DNA of 30,791 bases from contig JAPLCH010000220.1 in NCBI GenBank assembly GCA_026392325.1, positions 1 through 30,791 on the forward strand, read 5' to 3'. The notes under the pieces were generated by a model. It did no database searches, was not told the DNA's origin, and saw only the letters and a program-made list of their open reading frames with translations. Below are positions 23,667-30,791 of this stretch, one piece after another (positions within the stretch are counted from its first letter, which is position 1; the number at the start of each line of letters is the position of its first letter). This stretch comes from Solirubrobacterales bacterium (GTDB taxonomy: Bacteria > Actinomycetota > Thermoleophilia > Solirubrobacterales > Solirubrobacteraceae). The position numbers and the translations under genes are program-made.

Positions 23667-25793
23667 ATGAGCCGCCTTCAACGCAAACAACGCCGCACCC
23701 GCGGCCGCAGCAACCGGATCATCATGGTCGGGCTGCTCTCGGTCGCCCTCTGCGGACTAGCGGGACTTGGCTGGGTGCTCGCAACCGCGGCCAGTGCGCC
23801 AGGAATTGACCAACTCCGGCCATCAGAGCCCGGCGCCACCTCGTCAGTTTTTGCTGCCGATGGATCACGTCTTGGGTTCATCTCAACCGTAATCCTCCGC
23901 TCACCTCTGGCTGAGGCTGAGATGCCAAAAGAGATGGGACAGGCAACAGTGGCAATTGAGGACAGGCGCTTCTACCAGCACTCCGGCGTTGACTACGAGG
24001 GCATTGTTCGAGCCGCCGTTCGCAACGTCACATCAGGAAAGACGCTCCAGGGAGGCTCAACGCTGACCATGCAGCTTGCCCGCAACCTTTACATCCCGGG
24101 CGAGCGCAGCAAGAAGACCATCGACCGGAAGATCCGAGAAGCCAAGTGGGCACTTCAGCTTGAAGGTGAGCACTCCAAGTCTTGGATCCTGAACTCGTAC
24201 ATGGATGATGTTGCTTACGGAACGGTTGGCGGTCAAACCGCGGTTGGAGTCCAGGCCGCAGCACGGATGTTCTTCGACAAGCCGGCAAAGGACCTGACCT
24301 TGGCCGAGTGTGCTCTCCTCGCAGGCTTGCCCCAGGCGCCGTCGCAGTACAACGCGTTCAGCAATCCCGTGGGAGCAACCCGCCGCCGAGCTGAGGTACT
24401 GAACGCCATGGCAAAGTCAGGTGACATCACCCAGGAGCAGGCTGACGCCGCCAAGAAGGAACCACTCGGAACCAAGAAGAACAACTATTTCTCTCGGCGC
24501 CGCGAAGGCTTCTTCTTTGACTATGTGACGGAAGAGCTATACCGCCGTTACGGAGTGGCAGCAGTTCGCCAGGGAGGTCTCCGAATCAACACCACCATCG
24601 AGCCAAAGTTGCAGCAGGCTGGCCGCGATGCCATCGCGGGAAGACTTGGACAGCCAGATGATCCGGCGTCAGCACTCGTATCCATGGATCCCAAGACCGG
24701 TGCCATCCGGGCGATGGTCTCATCCGCGGACTATGGGCAGACCAAGTTCAACTATGCAGCCCAAGGTCATCGGCAACCAGGGTCAACCTTCAAGGTCATG
24801 GTGCTCGTCGCCGCCTTGCGCAAGGGCATTGACCCGCTGTCCACCACCTACGAATCGAAAGAGCTCACCCCGGGATGGCTTGACGGTTACCCGTCCTATT
24901 CAGTCGCCACATACGGACATAACTACAGCGGGTCAATGAACCTCCTGCAGGCGACGCTTCAATCAGACAACACCGTCTACGCCCAGCTCGATGCCGATGT
25001 TGGTCCGGAGGAAGTCCGCCAGACGGCCTACGACATGGGAATCAAAACCAAGTTGGATGCGTACCCTGCCGAAGGCCTTGGTGGTCTGACAATCGGAGTC
25101 AGTCCGCTGGAAATGGCAAATGCTTACTCCACGCTCTCAGATGGCGGAGTTCGGGTTGAGCCTGTCGCAATCACAAAAGTCACGTTCCCTGACGGGCATT
25201 CCGATGATCTGGGCAAGGTAAAAGAGACCAAGGTGTTCAGCGACGGTATTGCCGCCCAAGCGACAAGCATTCTCGAGCAGAACGTTCAGGGAGGAACCGG
25301 AACCGCAGCTGGATATGGATGCCCGGCCGCCGGAAAGACGGGAACAACAAGCGATTACAAGGACGCGTGGTTTGTCGGTTTCACGCCAAACCTTTCCACC
25401 GCCGTGTGGGTTGGGTACCCGAATCCCCCAACTTCAATGACTTCAGTTCACGGCATCACAGTTGCCGGTGGCACCTTCCCAGCTGAAATCTGGCACGACT
25501 TCATGTCTGTTGCCCACGGAGATAAATGCGACTCGTTCCCCCAACCAAAGGAGCCGTTCGTCGGCCAAGCCTTCTTCGGTGGCAATACCTCAAGCGGATC
25601 TCCAACCACGACGGACAGCACGACCACATCCACTCAGAAGAAGAAGGCCGCGACCAAGAGCCCGTATGAGCATCCGCCAACCAAGCCAGGTGGCGGCGGG
25701 ACCGGAGGCGGCGGAACAGGTGGTGGAACCGGTGGTGGTGGAACCGGTGGCGGCGGTGCAGACCCCGGCGGTGGCGGAGTCAGCCCCGGCTGA
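23667..25793 (+). CDS. Class A penicillin-binding protein (transglycosylase/transpeptidase, PBP1A-like)
   Basis: 708 residues. The N-terminus is short, very basic (RLQRKQRRTRGRSNR) and cytoplasmic, followed by one membrane anchor (IIMVGLLSVALCGLAGLGWV, 18-37). The glycosyltransferase domain has the catalytic Glu98 motif EDRRFYQHSGVDY (98-110) and GGSTLTMQLARNLY (129-142). The transpeptidase domain has PGSTFK (371-376, nucleophile Ser373), SDN (433-435) and KTGT (557-560). It polymerises glycan strands and makes 4-3 cross-links. A Thr/Ser-rich linker (about 640-660) and a Gly-rich tail (675-708) follow. The start at 23667 fits the family; an ATG at 23619 would add 16 residues. It is divergent from an L,D-transpeptidase operon, so both cross-linking chemistries are encoded side by side. 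Confidence 0.95.
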   Translation: MSRLQRKQRRTRGRSNRIIMVGLLSVALCGLAGLGWVLATAASAPGIDQLRPSEPGATSSVFAADGSRLGFISTVILRSPLAEAEMPKEMGQATVAIEDRRFYQHSGVDYEGIVRAAVRNVTSGKTLQGGSTLTMQLARNLYIPGERSKKTIDRKIREAKWALQLEGEHSKSWILNSYMDDVAYGTVGGQTAVGVQAAARMFFDKPAKDLTLAECALLAGLPQAPSQYNAFSNPVGATRRRAEVLNAMAKSGDITQEQADAAKKEPLGTKKNNYFSRRREGFFFDYVTEELYRRYGVAAVRQGGLRINTTIEPKLQQAGRDAIAGRLGQPDDPASALVSMDPKTGAIRAMVSSADYGQTKFNYAAQGHRQPGSTFKVMVLVAALRKGIDPLSTTYESKELTPGWLDGYPSYSVATYGHNYSGSMNLLQATLQSDNTVYAQLDADVGPEEVRQTAYDMGIKTKLDAYPAEGLGGLTIGVSPLEMANAYSTLSDGGVRVEPVAITKVTFPDGHSDDLGKVKETKVFSDGIAAQATSILEQNVQGGTGTAAGYGCPAAGKTGTTSDYKDAWFVGFTPNLSTAVWVGYPNPPTSMTSVHGITVAGGTFPAEIWHDFMSVAHGDKCDSFPQPKEPFVGQAFFGGNTSSGSPTTTDSTTTSTQKKKAATKSPYEHPPTKPGGGGTGGGGTGGGTGGGGTGGGGADPGGGGVSPG
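25689..25790 (+). repeat. Glycine-rich tandem repeat at the end of the PBP
   Basis: Imperfect units of the type GGTGGCGG(C/A)GGAACC encode a Gly3-4-Thr pattern ending in GGADPGGGG. Gly/Pro/Thr-rich tails are common on actinobacterial class A PBPs and probably reach into the wall as a flexible spacer. Confidence 0.8.
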
Positions 25794-25814
25794 TCCAGCC
25801 TTCCTGTTCGGAAT

Positions 25815-25839
25815 CTCCCGTTTTGAGAGAGCGCGGGAG
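25815..25839. terminator. Possible hairpin between the PBP gene and infA
   Basis: CTCCCG (25815-25820) and CGGGAG (25834-25839) could pair across a 13-base loop in the 102-base gap. There is no T-run after the stem on the + strand, so it is a weak candidate. I could not find a convincing promoter for infA in the remaining gap. Confidence 0.2.
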
Positions 25840-25895
25840 TGCACTTGGTACGGTTCTTATGCCCCGGCGGTGCCAGGGACAACGACTGGAGACAA

Positions 25896-26126
25896 GTGGC
25901 AAAGGAAGAAAAGATTGAGATGGAGGGGACTGTCAGTGAAGCCCTTCCAAACGCAATGTTCCGAGTGGACCTTGACGACGCCCCAGAAGGAGCGGACCCC
26001 GTCCTCGGTCACGTTGCAGGCAAGATGCGCCGATTCCGCATCCGCATCAATCCGGGCGACCGCGTTCGCGTGGAACTTTCTCCGTATGACCTCACCAGGG
26101 CCCGAATCGTCTACCGCCACAAGTAG
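25896..26126 (+). CDS. infA: Translation initiation factor IF-1
   Basis: 76 residues from a GTG with GGAG four bases upstream. It is an S1-like OB-fold protein that binds the ribosomal A site during initiation. The family pattern is nearly complete: MAKEEKIEMEGTVSEALPNA (1-20), MFRV, GHVAGKMRRFRIRINPGDRV (38-57) and VELSPYDLTRARIVYR (59-74). Between strands it has DLDDAPEGADPV (25-36), four residues longer than E. coli IF-1 at the same place. An upstream in-frame extension (from 25839) lacks any IF-1 character. The usual home of infA is the ribosomal-protein operon (secY-adk-map-infA-rpmJ); here it lies between a PBP and thiL, so it is either a moved single copy or a second copy. Confidence 0.95.
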   Translation: MAKEEKIEMEGTVSEALPNAMFRVDLDDAPEGADPVLGHVAGKMRRFRIRINPGDRVRVELSPYDLTRARIVYRHK

Positions 26127-26147
26127 GCGATCGCGGGCAGACAGCTG

Positions 26148-27083
26148 ATGCGCGAGCTTCAACTACTCGGCGCGATCAGCGAACTGCTCACTCCCGCGTC
26201 AGCGTCGACTCTTAAATCGGTCGGCGACGACGCGGCTGTAAGTCTTCACAGTGGTCCCATTGCGACCAGCGTTGATCAGACAGTCGCAGGTGTACATGCG
26301 GACATGGGTCACTTCACTCATGAGGACTTTGGCTGGAGATCCGTAGCGACCGCGATCTCTGATCTTGCCGCGATGGGCGCCGTGCCAGCGGAGGTCCTGC
26401 TTGCACTTGCGCTTCCCGTCGACACATCAGAAGCAGACGCCCGGTCACTCTTGGCCGGAGCTGATGCGGCAGCCGTCGCGAGCGGTGCGCGAATTATCGG
26501 AGGCGACATTGTCTCCTCGCCAACTCTCTCGGCCGCAGTCACAGTGATCGGAACGCAACAGGAGGAACAGCAATTCACGACAAGAGACGGCGCCTGCGCA
26601 GGTGACCTTGTTGGAGTCACTGGTGACCTCGGGGCCTCGGCTGCCGGACTGATACAGCTTCGGGCGGGAGTGACTGACGAACTCTCGCTCAGGCACCGCA
26701 GGCCCACTCCAAGAACGCTTGAGGGACAGGCCCTCGCAAGGGCCGGTGTCAGTTCCATGATTGATATCTCAGATGGAATTGCGACTGATGCAGGGCACCT
26801 CGGTCGCGCCAGCTCAGTTCGGCTCCTCATTGACCTGCCGTCGCTTCCCATTCGTCCGGAGGTCGAGGAGGCCGCTTCTCGGGCCGGAGTTGATCCACTC
26901 ACCCTGGCCGCATGCGGCGGCGAGGACTTTGAGCTCCTCTTCACTGCAACGCGCGAAGTCGCAGAGGTCATTGGGACTTCAATCGCTGGGACGCAAGTGA
27001 GTTGGATCGGGTCGGTTGTTGAAGGCGAGGCAGGAACAGACCTTGCCGAAAAGAACTTGACCGGCTGGGAACACGGGGCCTAA
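26148..27083 (+). CDS. thiL: Thiamine-monophosphate kinase
   Basis: 311 residues, ATG start 21 bases after infA. It phosphorylates thiamine monophosphate to the active coenzyme thiamine diphosphate. Visible family motifs are GDDAAV (26-31), SVDQTVAGVH (41-50), ISDLAAMGA (70-78), IIGGD (116-120), DISDGIATDAGH (206-217) and GGEDFELLF (257-265); the Asp residues bind magnesium and ATP. The family shares its fold with PurM/SelD, but the spacing of these motifs and the C-terminal GGEDFELLF fix it as ThiL. The stop overlaps the convergent gene by 4 bases. No other thiamine gene is in the window. Confidence 0.95.
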   Translation: MRELQLLGAISELLTPASASTLKSVGDDAAVSLHSGPIATSVDQTVAGVHADMGHFTHEDFGWRSVATAISDLAAMGAVPAEVLLALALPVDTSEADARSLLAGADAAAVASGARIIGGDIVSSPTLSAAVTVIGTQQEEQQFTTRDGACAGDLVGVTGDLGASAAGLIQLRAGVTDELSLRHRRPTPRTLEGQALARAGVSSMIDISDGIATDAGHLGRASSVRLLIDLPSLPIRPEVEEAASRAGVDPLTLAACGGEDFELLFTATREVAEVIGTSIAGTQVSWIGSVVEGEAGTDLAEKNLTGWEHGA

Positions 27084-28840
27084 CGGCGCCCGAGACTCGA
27101 CGCCGTTCCACCGAGTGAGCCGGGGCCCGCATAAGTCACGGGCCCGCGTGTCACAAAGTCAATGTCGGGACTTTCCGCCGCGGCGGCCAACAGTGCCACG
27201 GTCCCCGCAAAAAGAGCGGCGAAGAGCGTGCTCAGCAGCCCGCCGATCAACCCCACAGAGCCGCCTGCAAACTGAAGCGTCAGCAACCATGTGATGCCAA
27301 TCGGACCAGTACCGAAAGCCATGGCAAGCGACCCAATGACCGCGACAGCAGGCAGAAGCGTCAGGAGAAGAAGTACAAATGCGCTTCGCTTGGCGCGGGA
27401 CCGATCTGCTCTAACAAGCCAGGGGGCCGCGTGGACGAAGGGCAGAAGCAGAAGTGCCGTTACGGGGTTGACGAGCCAGACGACGGCCGAAAGCGTTGCT
27501 CCCGTGAGCATCAACGCCGCTGGGGCCGCTTCCCCGGGGGTGCCGACCACTCCTGGGACAGCCTCCGCATTTGGAACCCTGCGTCCCCCAAGGGCAGGCC
27601 TGATGAAAACCCAACCCAGCACGAGTACAAGAGGAACTCCGGCAATTGCAATCCATGAAATCGGGACGGTCCCTTCCGGTGGAAGCGAGGCGGGAACCGC
27701 TGTGATGACACCTGTCAATCCCGCGATCACAAGCCACCCCCAGGCCAGAAGAAACACGGGCCAAGCGGAAAGAAACCAGCGGACCGGAGCAAGGACGGAG
27801 ACGCGGCGGCGGCGCGAGCGGGCCATCGCGTCAATTCCAACAATCAGCGCGATGAGGATCAGCGCGCCGCTGATCATTGACAGAACCCAAGCGGGGAGTT
27901 CCCTGTCCCTGACTGGCAGAGAGGCGGACGCGGGCCCAGGCCAGACCGCTGGGGCACCGTCAAGCACGCTGGCGAGCCGCAGAGCTGACCGACCAAACGA
28001 CCCGAAGGAATCCCCGACTTCTCCAGCAGCTGGTGTCGCCTGCTCTCCTATGGAACTGATCATCACCGCTGCAATTCCATCCCCGAGAAGGTGGCCTTGG
28101 TCGCCGGTAGTCAACGGTATTGCCAAGCGACCAAATCTGGAAAGGCCCGATGGAACTCCCGGGTCCAATCCTGTTTCACTCTTGACTGCGTAGCTTGCGC
28201 TCCTCTCGAGCGCTAGCGGTGCAGCAACGGCACGGCCTTCAGCCCAAGGCACAACCAGTGGCTTGTGGAAGGAAGAGCCGGCGGTATCTCCAAGCACGAT
28301 CGCTGCGATCGTTGAGCTAGCCGGGGCCGTGTACTCCGCAAGCGCCCCGCCGGGCCCAGCCCCGGTTGAAACAAACTCAACCGTATGCGACACGGTTCGG
28401 CCACCAATGGCTCTTGCCAGTTCAAGCAGAATGGCCGTGCCGCTCAAGGGGGCGCCGCCGCGTCCCGGGGTTGACCGGTCCGCGGCAATCACAAGTCGGC
28501 GCTGTGAGAACCCAGTCCTGACTGCACGAACAACCACGGTCTGTTGCTGACCATCGGTTGTTGAAGATTCGTGCGTTTCGGTCGTGACCTTGAGGCCCGC
28601 TGCCCGGAACCGATCTGCGATGAATGTTGCTGCTTTTGCGTCCCCAGGACTGCCAGGTGATCTGTTGGGAATGGCCTGCAGATGCTTGAGGTCAGCGAGC
28701 GCTGCGGTTGCATCAAATGCGTCGGGAGCGAGGGCCACAGTTCGAGCAGGCGGTGATGGCCGGAGCGAAAATGCAGCCACGGCAATCACGGGCAACATCA
28801 GGAATACGAGAGCGAGGCGATGGAGGCGGCCGTCGAGCAT
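27080..28840 (-). CDS. Multi-spanning membrane protein with a degenerate M28-peptidase-like extracellular domain
   Basis: 586 residues. An N-terminal membrane helix (about 8-25) is followed by an exported domain (about 40-320) and then about seven membrane helices from residue 328 to 570. The exported domain follows the M28 aminopeptidase pattern: HLQAIPNRSPGSPGDAKAA (53-71), a strand RRLVIAADRST (114-124), GAPLSGTAILLELARAI (129-145) and SHTVEFVSTG (151-160). However, the metal ligands are missing. AHxD has become AADR (119-122), the GAxDNxSG Asp is absent (GAPLSG), and the Glu-Glu pair after the next strand is replaced by TGAGPG. It is therefore unlikely to be an active peptidase and may bind a ligand or partner instead. 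Function is unknown. It is divergent from the trehalose genes. Confidence 0.75.
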   Translation of the reverse strand: MLDGRLHRLALVFLMLPVIAVAAFSLRPSPPARTVALAPDAFDATAALADLKHLQAIPNRSPGSPGDAKAATFIADRFRAAGLKVTTETHESSTTDGQQQTVVVRAVRTGFSQRRLVIAADRSTPGRGGAPLSGTAILLELARAIGGRTVSHTVEFVSTGAGPGGALAEYTAPASSTIAAIVLGDTAGSSFHKPLVVPWAEGRAVAAPLALERSASYAVKSETGLDPGVPSGLSRFGRLAIPLTTGDQGHLLGDGIAAVMISSIGEQATPAAGEVGDSFGSFGRSALRLASVLDGAPAVWPGPASASLPVRDRELPAWVLSMISGALILIALIVGIDAMARSRRRRVSVLAPVRWFLSAWPVFLLAWGWLVIAGLTGVITAVPASLPPEGTVPISWIAIAGVPLVLVLGWVFIRPALGGRRVPNAEAVPGVVGTPGEAAPAALMLTGATLSAVVWLVNPVTALLLLPFVHAAPWLVRADRSRAKRSAFVLLLLTLLPAVAVIGSLAMAFGTGPIGITWLLTLQFAGGSVGLIGGLLSTLFAALFAGTVALLAAAAESPDIDFVTRGPVTYAGPGSLGGTASSLGRR

Positions 28841-28927
28841 CCGATCAGCCTAGCCCCAACGGCGGTTTGCCAAATCTCGCGAATCCTCACAGTCCTCGCC
28901 CGAGTTGCGGGTATCGTGGCAACGAAC

Positions 28928-30166
28928 ATGCTTCAGACCGTCCCTCTTGGAACCAAACAGCTCGCTGATTACGCGTCAATCGTTGGCCGTGACCTGATTG
29001 ATGAGATCCACGCGCTCGCCAAACCAATGGAGGGCCGCAAGGTTCTTCACCTTTCGGCGACCGCCTATGGAGGCGGAGTTGCCGAGATTCTCTACACGTT
29101 GCTTCCCTTGATGCGCGATGTGGGGCTCGACGCTGAGTGGCAGGTCATCTACGGGCAGGATGAGTTTTTCTCCGCAACGAAGCAGATGCACAACTCACTT
29201 CAGGGTGCACCAGATGACCTCACCCCTCAGCAATGGACTGACTGGATGCACTACAACGAGCTCAACGCCAAGGAGCTCTCCGGTGGCTGGGACACCTGCA
29301 TCGTCCACGACCCTCAGCCTGCCGCAATCATGAATCTCGTTCCCCAGAAGGCGAGTCAGTGGGTGTGGAGATGCCACATTGATCTGTCCACTCCAAACCC
29401 GGACACGATCCGACAGCTGCTGCCACACATCGCCGACTACCCACAGTCCGTATTCCACATGCAGCAGTACGTGCCAGTGGGCATGAAGGGCACCGTGAAC
29501 ATCGTTCCGCCAGCGATTGATCCGCTCGCCCCAAAGAACATGGCGTTCTCTCCAGACGAGGCGACATACATCTGCCATCAGTTCGGCATTGATGTTGAGC
29601 GACCCCTGGTCTGTCAGGTGTCTCGATTTGACCCTTGGAAGGACCCTCTCGGAGTGATCGATTCCTTCCGCCTTGCACGTGAGGAAGTTCCGGGAATCCA
29701 GCTTGCCCTTGTCGGCTCAATGGCCTCGGACGACCCTGAGGGTTGGGAGTTCTTCAACGCAACAGTGGAGCACGCAGCTGGCGACCCTGACATTCACATC
29801 CTCAACAACTTCAACAATGTCGGAGCGATTGAGGTCAACGCTTTTCAATCACATTCCGATGTTCTAATCCAGAAGTCGACACGGGAAGGGTTCGGGCTTA
29901 CCGTCTCAGAGGCAATCTGGAAGTCACGGCCGTTCATCGGCGGCAATGTCGGAGGGATCCCCCTTCAGGTCGAAGACGGAGTCTCGGGATACCTTGTCGA
30001 TTCAGCCGAAACGTGCGCTCAACGAACAGTTGAGATTCTTCGCGATCCGGAGCTTGGAGCGAAGCTCGGCAAGGCCGGCAAGGAGCATGTGCGAAAGCAC
30101 TTCCTTACCCCTCGCCTGCTGCGGGACTGGCTGAAAATCATGGCCGAGGCGCCCCCAACAACATGA
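28928..30166 (+). CDS. treT: Trehalose synthase TreT-type glycosyltransferase (GT4)
   Basis: 412 residues from the ATG at 28928. TreT joins NDP-glucose and glucose to give trehalose in one reversible step. The sequence shows HLSATAYGGGVAEILYTL (41-58), a family hallmark, VHDPQPA (126-132), RCHIDLSTPNP (148-158), SRFDPWKDP (232-240) and the GT4 motif STREGFGLTVSEA (317-329) with the E-x7-E pair Glu320/Glu328. These all fit archaeal and bacterial TreT. I rejected in-frame extension to 28820 because it lies antisense to the start of the neighbouring gene and adds no conserved sequence. A ribosome binding site is not obvious. The stop overlaps the next gene as ATGA, so the two trehalose enzymes are probably made together. 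Confidence 0.87.
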   Translation: MLQTVPLGTKQLADYASIVGRDLIDEIHALAKPMEGRKVLHLSATAYGGGVAEILYTLLPLMRDVGLDAEWQVIYGQDEFFSATKQMHNSLQGAPDDLTPQQWTDWMHYNELNAKELSGGWDTCIVHDPQPAAIMNLVPQKASQWVWRCHIDLSTPNPDTIRQLLPHIADYPQSVFHMQQYVPVGMKGTVNIVPPAIDPLAPKNMAFSPDEATYICHQFGIDVERPLVCQVSRFDPWKDPLGVIDSFRLAREEVPGIQLALVGSMASDDPEGWEFFNATVEHAAGDPDIHILNNFNNVGAIEVNAFQSHSDVLIQKSTREGFGLTVSEAIWKSRPFIGGNVGGIPLQVEDGVSGYLVDSAETCAQRTVEILRDPELGAKLGKAGKEHVRKHFLTPRLLRDWLKIMAEAPPTT

Positions 30167-30791
30167 GCCGCGACGCTGCGCCGCTTGTACTTGTTTCCAA
30201 CCGGGGGCCAGTGCGATTCCGGCCCGGCGGGGAAATGACCCGAGGCAGCGGTGGACTTGTCACTGCCTTGACCGGACTCGCCTCATACCGCGACGTCACC
30301 TGGGTTGCCTCAGCGATGACTCAGGCCGACGCCGATGCAGCCCGCCGTCACGGAGGGTCTGCCTTTCCGGTGAGCCTCCCCGACGGTCCAAGGGATTACC
30401 TGGTCCGGCTTGTTGAATCAGACCCGGAGGCCTATCACGGCTTCTACAGCATTGTGAGCAACCCAATGCTCTGGTTCATTCAGCACTACCTGTGGGATCT
30501 GTCCAACGCTCCGGACATCACCCCAGAGGAAATCAACGCTTTTGACTACGGGTACAAGCAGGTCAACGAAGACTTGGCGGCCGCCGTTCTTGAGGAGATA
30601 GACGGGGTTGAGAACCCGGTGGTCATGATTCACGACTACCACCTCTACACGCTCCCCGGAGTGATCCGCCGAGAACGGCCTGACGCATTCCTCCAGCACT
30701 TCGTCCACATCCCCTGGACTCAGTCGGATGCTTGGCGCGTCCTTCCTTCCCGTCTGCGCGAGGAGCTCTTTACCGGCATTCTCGGCAATGA
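30163..30791 (+). CDS. otsA: Trehalose-6-phosphate synthase OtsA-type (GT20), 3' partial
   Basis: The first 209 residues are visible; the frame is open at the window end. GT20 enzymes join NDP-glucose and glucose-6-phosphate to give trehalose-6-phosphate. Landmarks are VSNRGPVRF (11-19), GSGGLVTALTGL (28-39), the substrate-binding HDYHLYTLPGVIRR (157-170) and FVHIPWTQSDAWRVLP (180-195), which matches the IPFPxxExxRxLP block with some changes. The start overlaps treT by 4 bases. Related GT20 enzymes that use other acceptors (glucosylglycerol-phosphate synthase) cannot be excluded. No OtsB phosphatase is visible in the part seen; it could follow. Confidence 0.88.
   Translation, partial: MSRDAAPLVLVSNRGPVRFRPGGEMTRGSGGLVTALTGLASYRDVTWVASAMTQADADAARRHGGSAFPVSLPDGPRDYLVRLVESDPEAYHGFYSIVSNPMLWFIQHYLWDLSNAPDITPEEINAFDYGYKQVNEDLAAAVLEEIDGVENPVVMIHDYHLYTLPGVIRRERPDAFLQHFVHIPWTQSDAWRVLPSRLREELFTGILGN

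Noticed and set aside
25689..25790. The G-rich repeat as a CRISPR-like or regulatory array
   Set aside because: It is in frame and encodes the Gly/Thr tail of the PBP; there are no spacers.
27291..28193. A 300-codon + strand reading frame inside the M28-like gene
   Set aside because: It is a high-GC antisense frame with Arg/Thr/Pro-rich random character; the minus-strand frame has membrane helices and family motifs.

Overview
The window is a gene-dense chromosomal segment of moderately high GC (about 60% by eye) from a bacterium. Protein style points to an actinobacterium, most likely of the Thermoleophilia/Solirubrobacterales type. The pointers are the HemC variant with a short N-terminal loop and an HSAKDVP motif, the IF-1 KMRRFRIRI segment, and ccmABCD directly upstream of hemA. 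This taxonomy is an inference; no rRNA or ribosomal-protein marker is present. I see no phage, insertion sequence, CRISPR array or other obvious mobile DNA, and no intergenic gap longer than about 180 bases.

Bases 1-9088 (+ strand) form one long, tightly packed cofactor operon: a siroheme-synthase dehydrogenase (5' end cut off), a VIT1/CCC1-type iron/manganese transporter, moaC and mog (molybdopterin), ccmA-B-C-D (heme handling for cytochrome c), hemA, hemC, a cobA-hemD fusion (tetrapyrroles) and birA (biotin ligase). Nearly every junction from moaC onward is an overlap of 1-20 bases (ATGA, TGATG or longer), so translation is probably coupled. The birA 3' end looks frameshifted.

Bases 9069-11819 (-) encode a large DEAH helicase with an acidic low-complexity stretch just before Walker A and a long basic disordered tail. 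A divergent 180-base intergenic region with an 8-bp inverted repeat separates it from a + strand set (12000-14458): a thioredoxin-fold lipoprotein, a GNAT acetyltransferase, a GalT-like HxH nucleotidyltransferase and dtd, again with overlapping ends.

Bases 14228-20190 (-) hold a complete peptide/solute ABC transporter in the order oppC-oppA-oppB-oppD-oppF. OppF has lost its usual C-terminal tail and reads 231 bases antisense into dtd. A tRNA-Arg(CCT) and a secreted protein of unknown function follow on the + strand (20260-21074).

Bases 21122-23571 (-) are a CPBP membrane protease, an L,D-transpeptidase and pyrE. A class A penicillin-binding protein diverges from them on the + strand (23667-25793), so two cell-wall cross-linking enzymes of different chemistry sit back to back. 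Then come infA (with a four-residue insertion and away from the ribosomal-protein operon) and thiL. A convergent membrane protein with a degenerate M28-peptidase-like domain (27080-28840, -) ends against thiL. The window closes with a TreT-type trehalose synthase overlapping an OtsA-type trehalose-6-phosphate synthase, which runs off the end.

Most of the window is ordinary housekeeping. I found no convincing new multi-gene system. The best leads are the altered 3' ends of birA and oppF, the displaced infA, the degenerate M28 protein and the unknown secreted protein.
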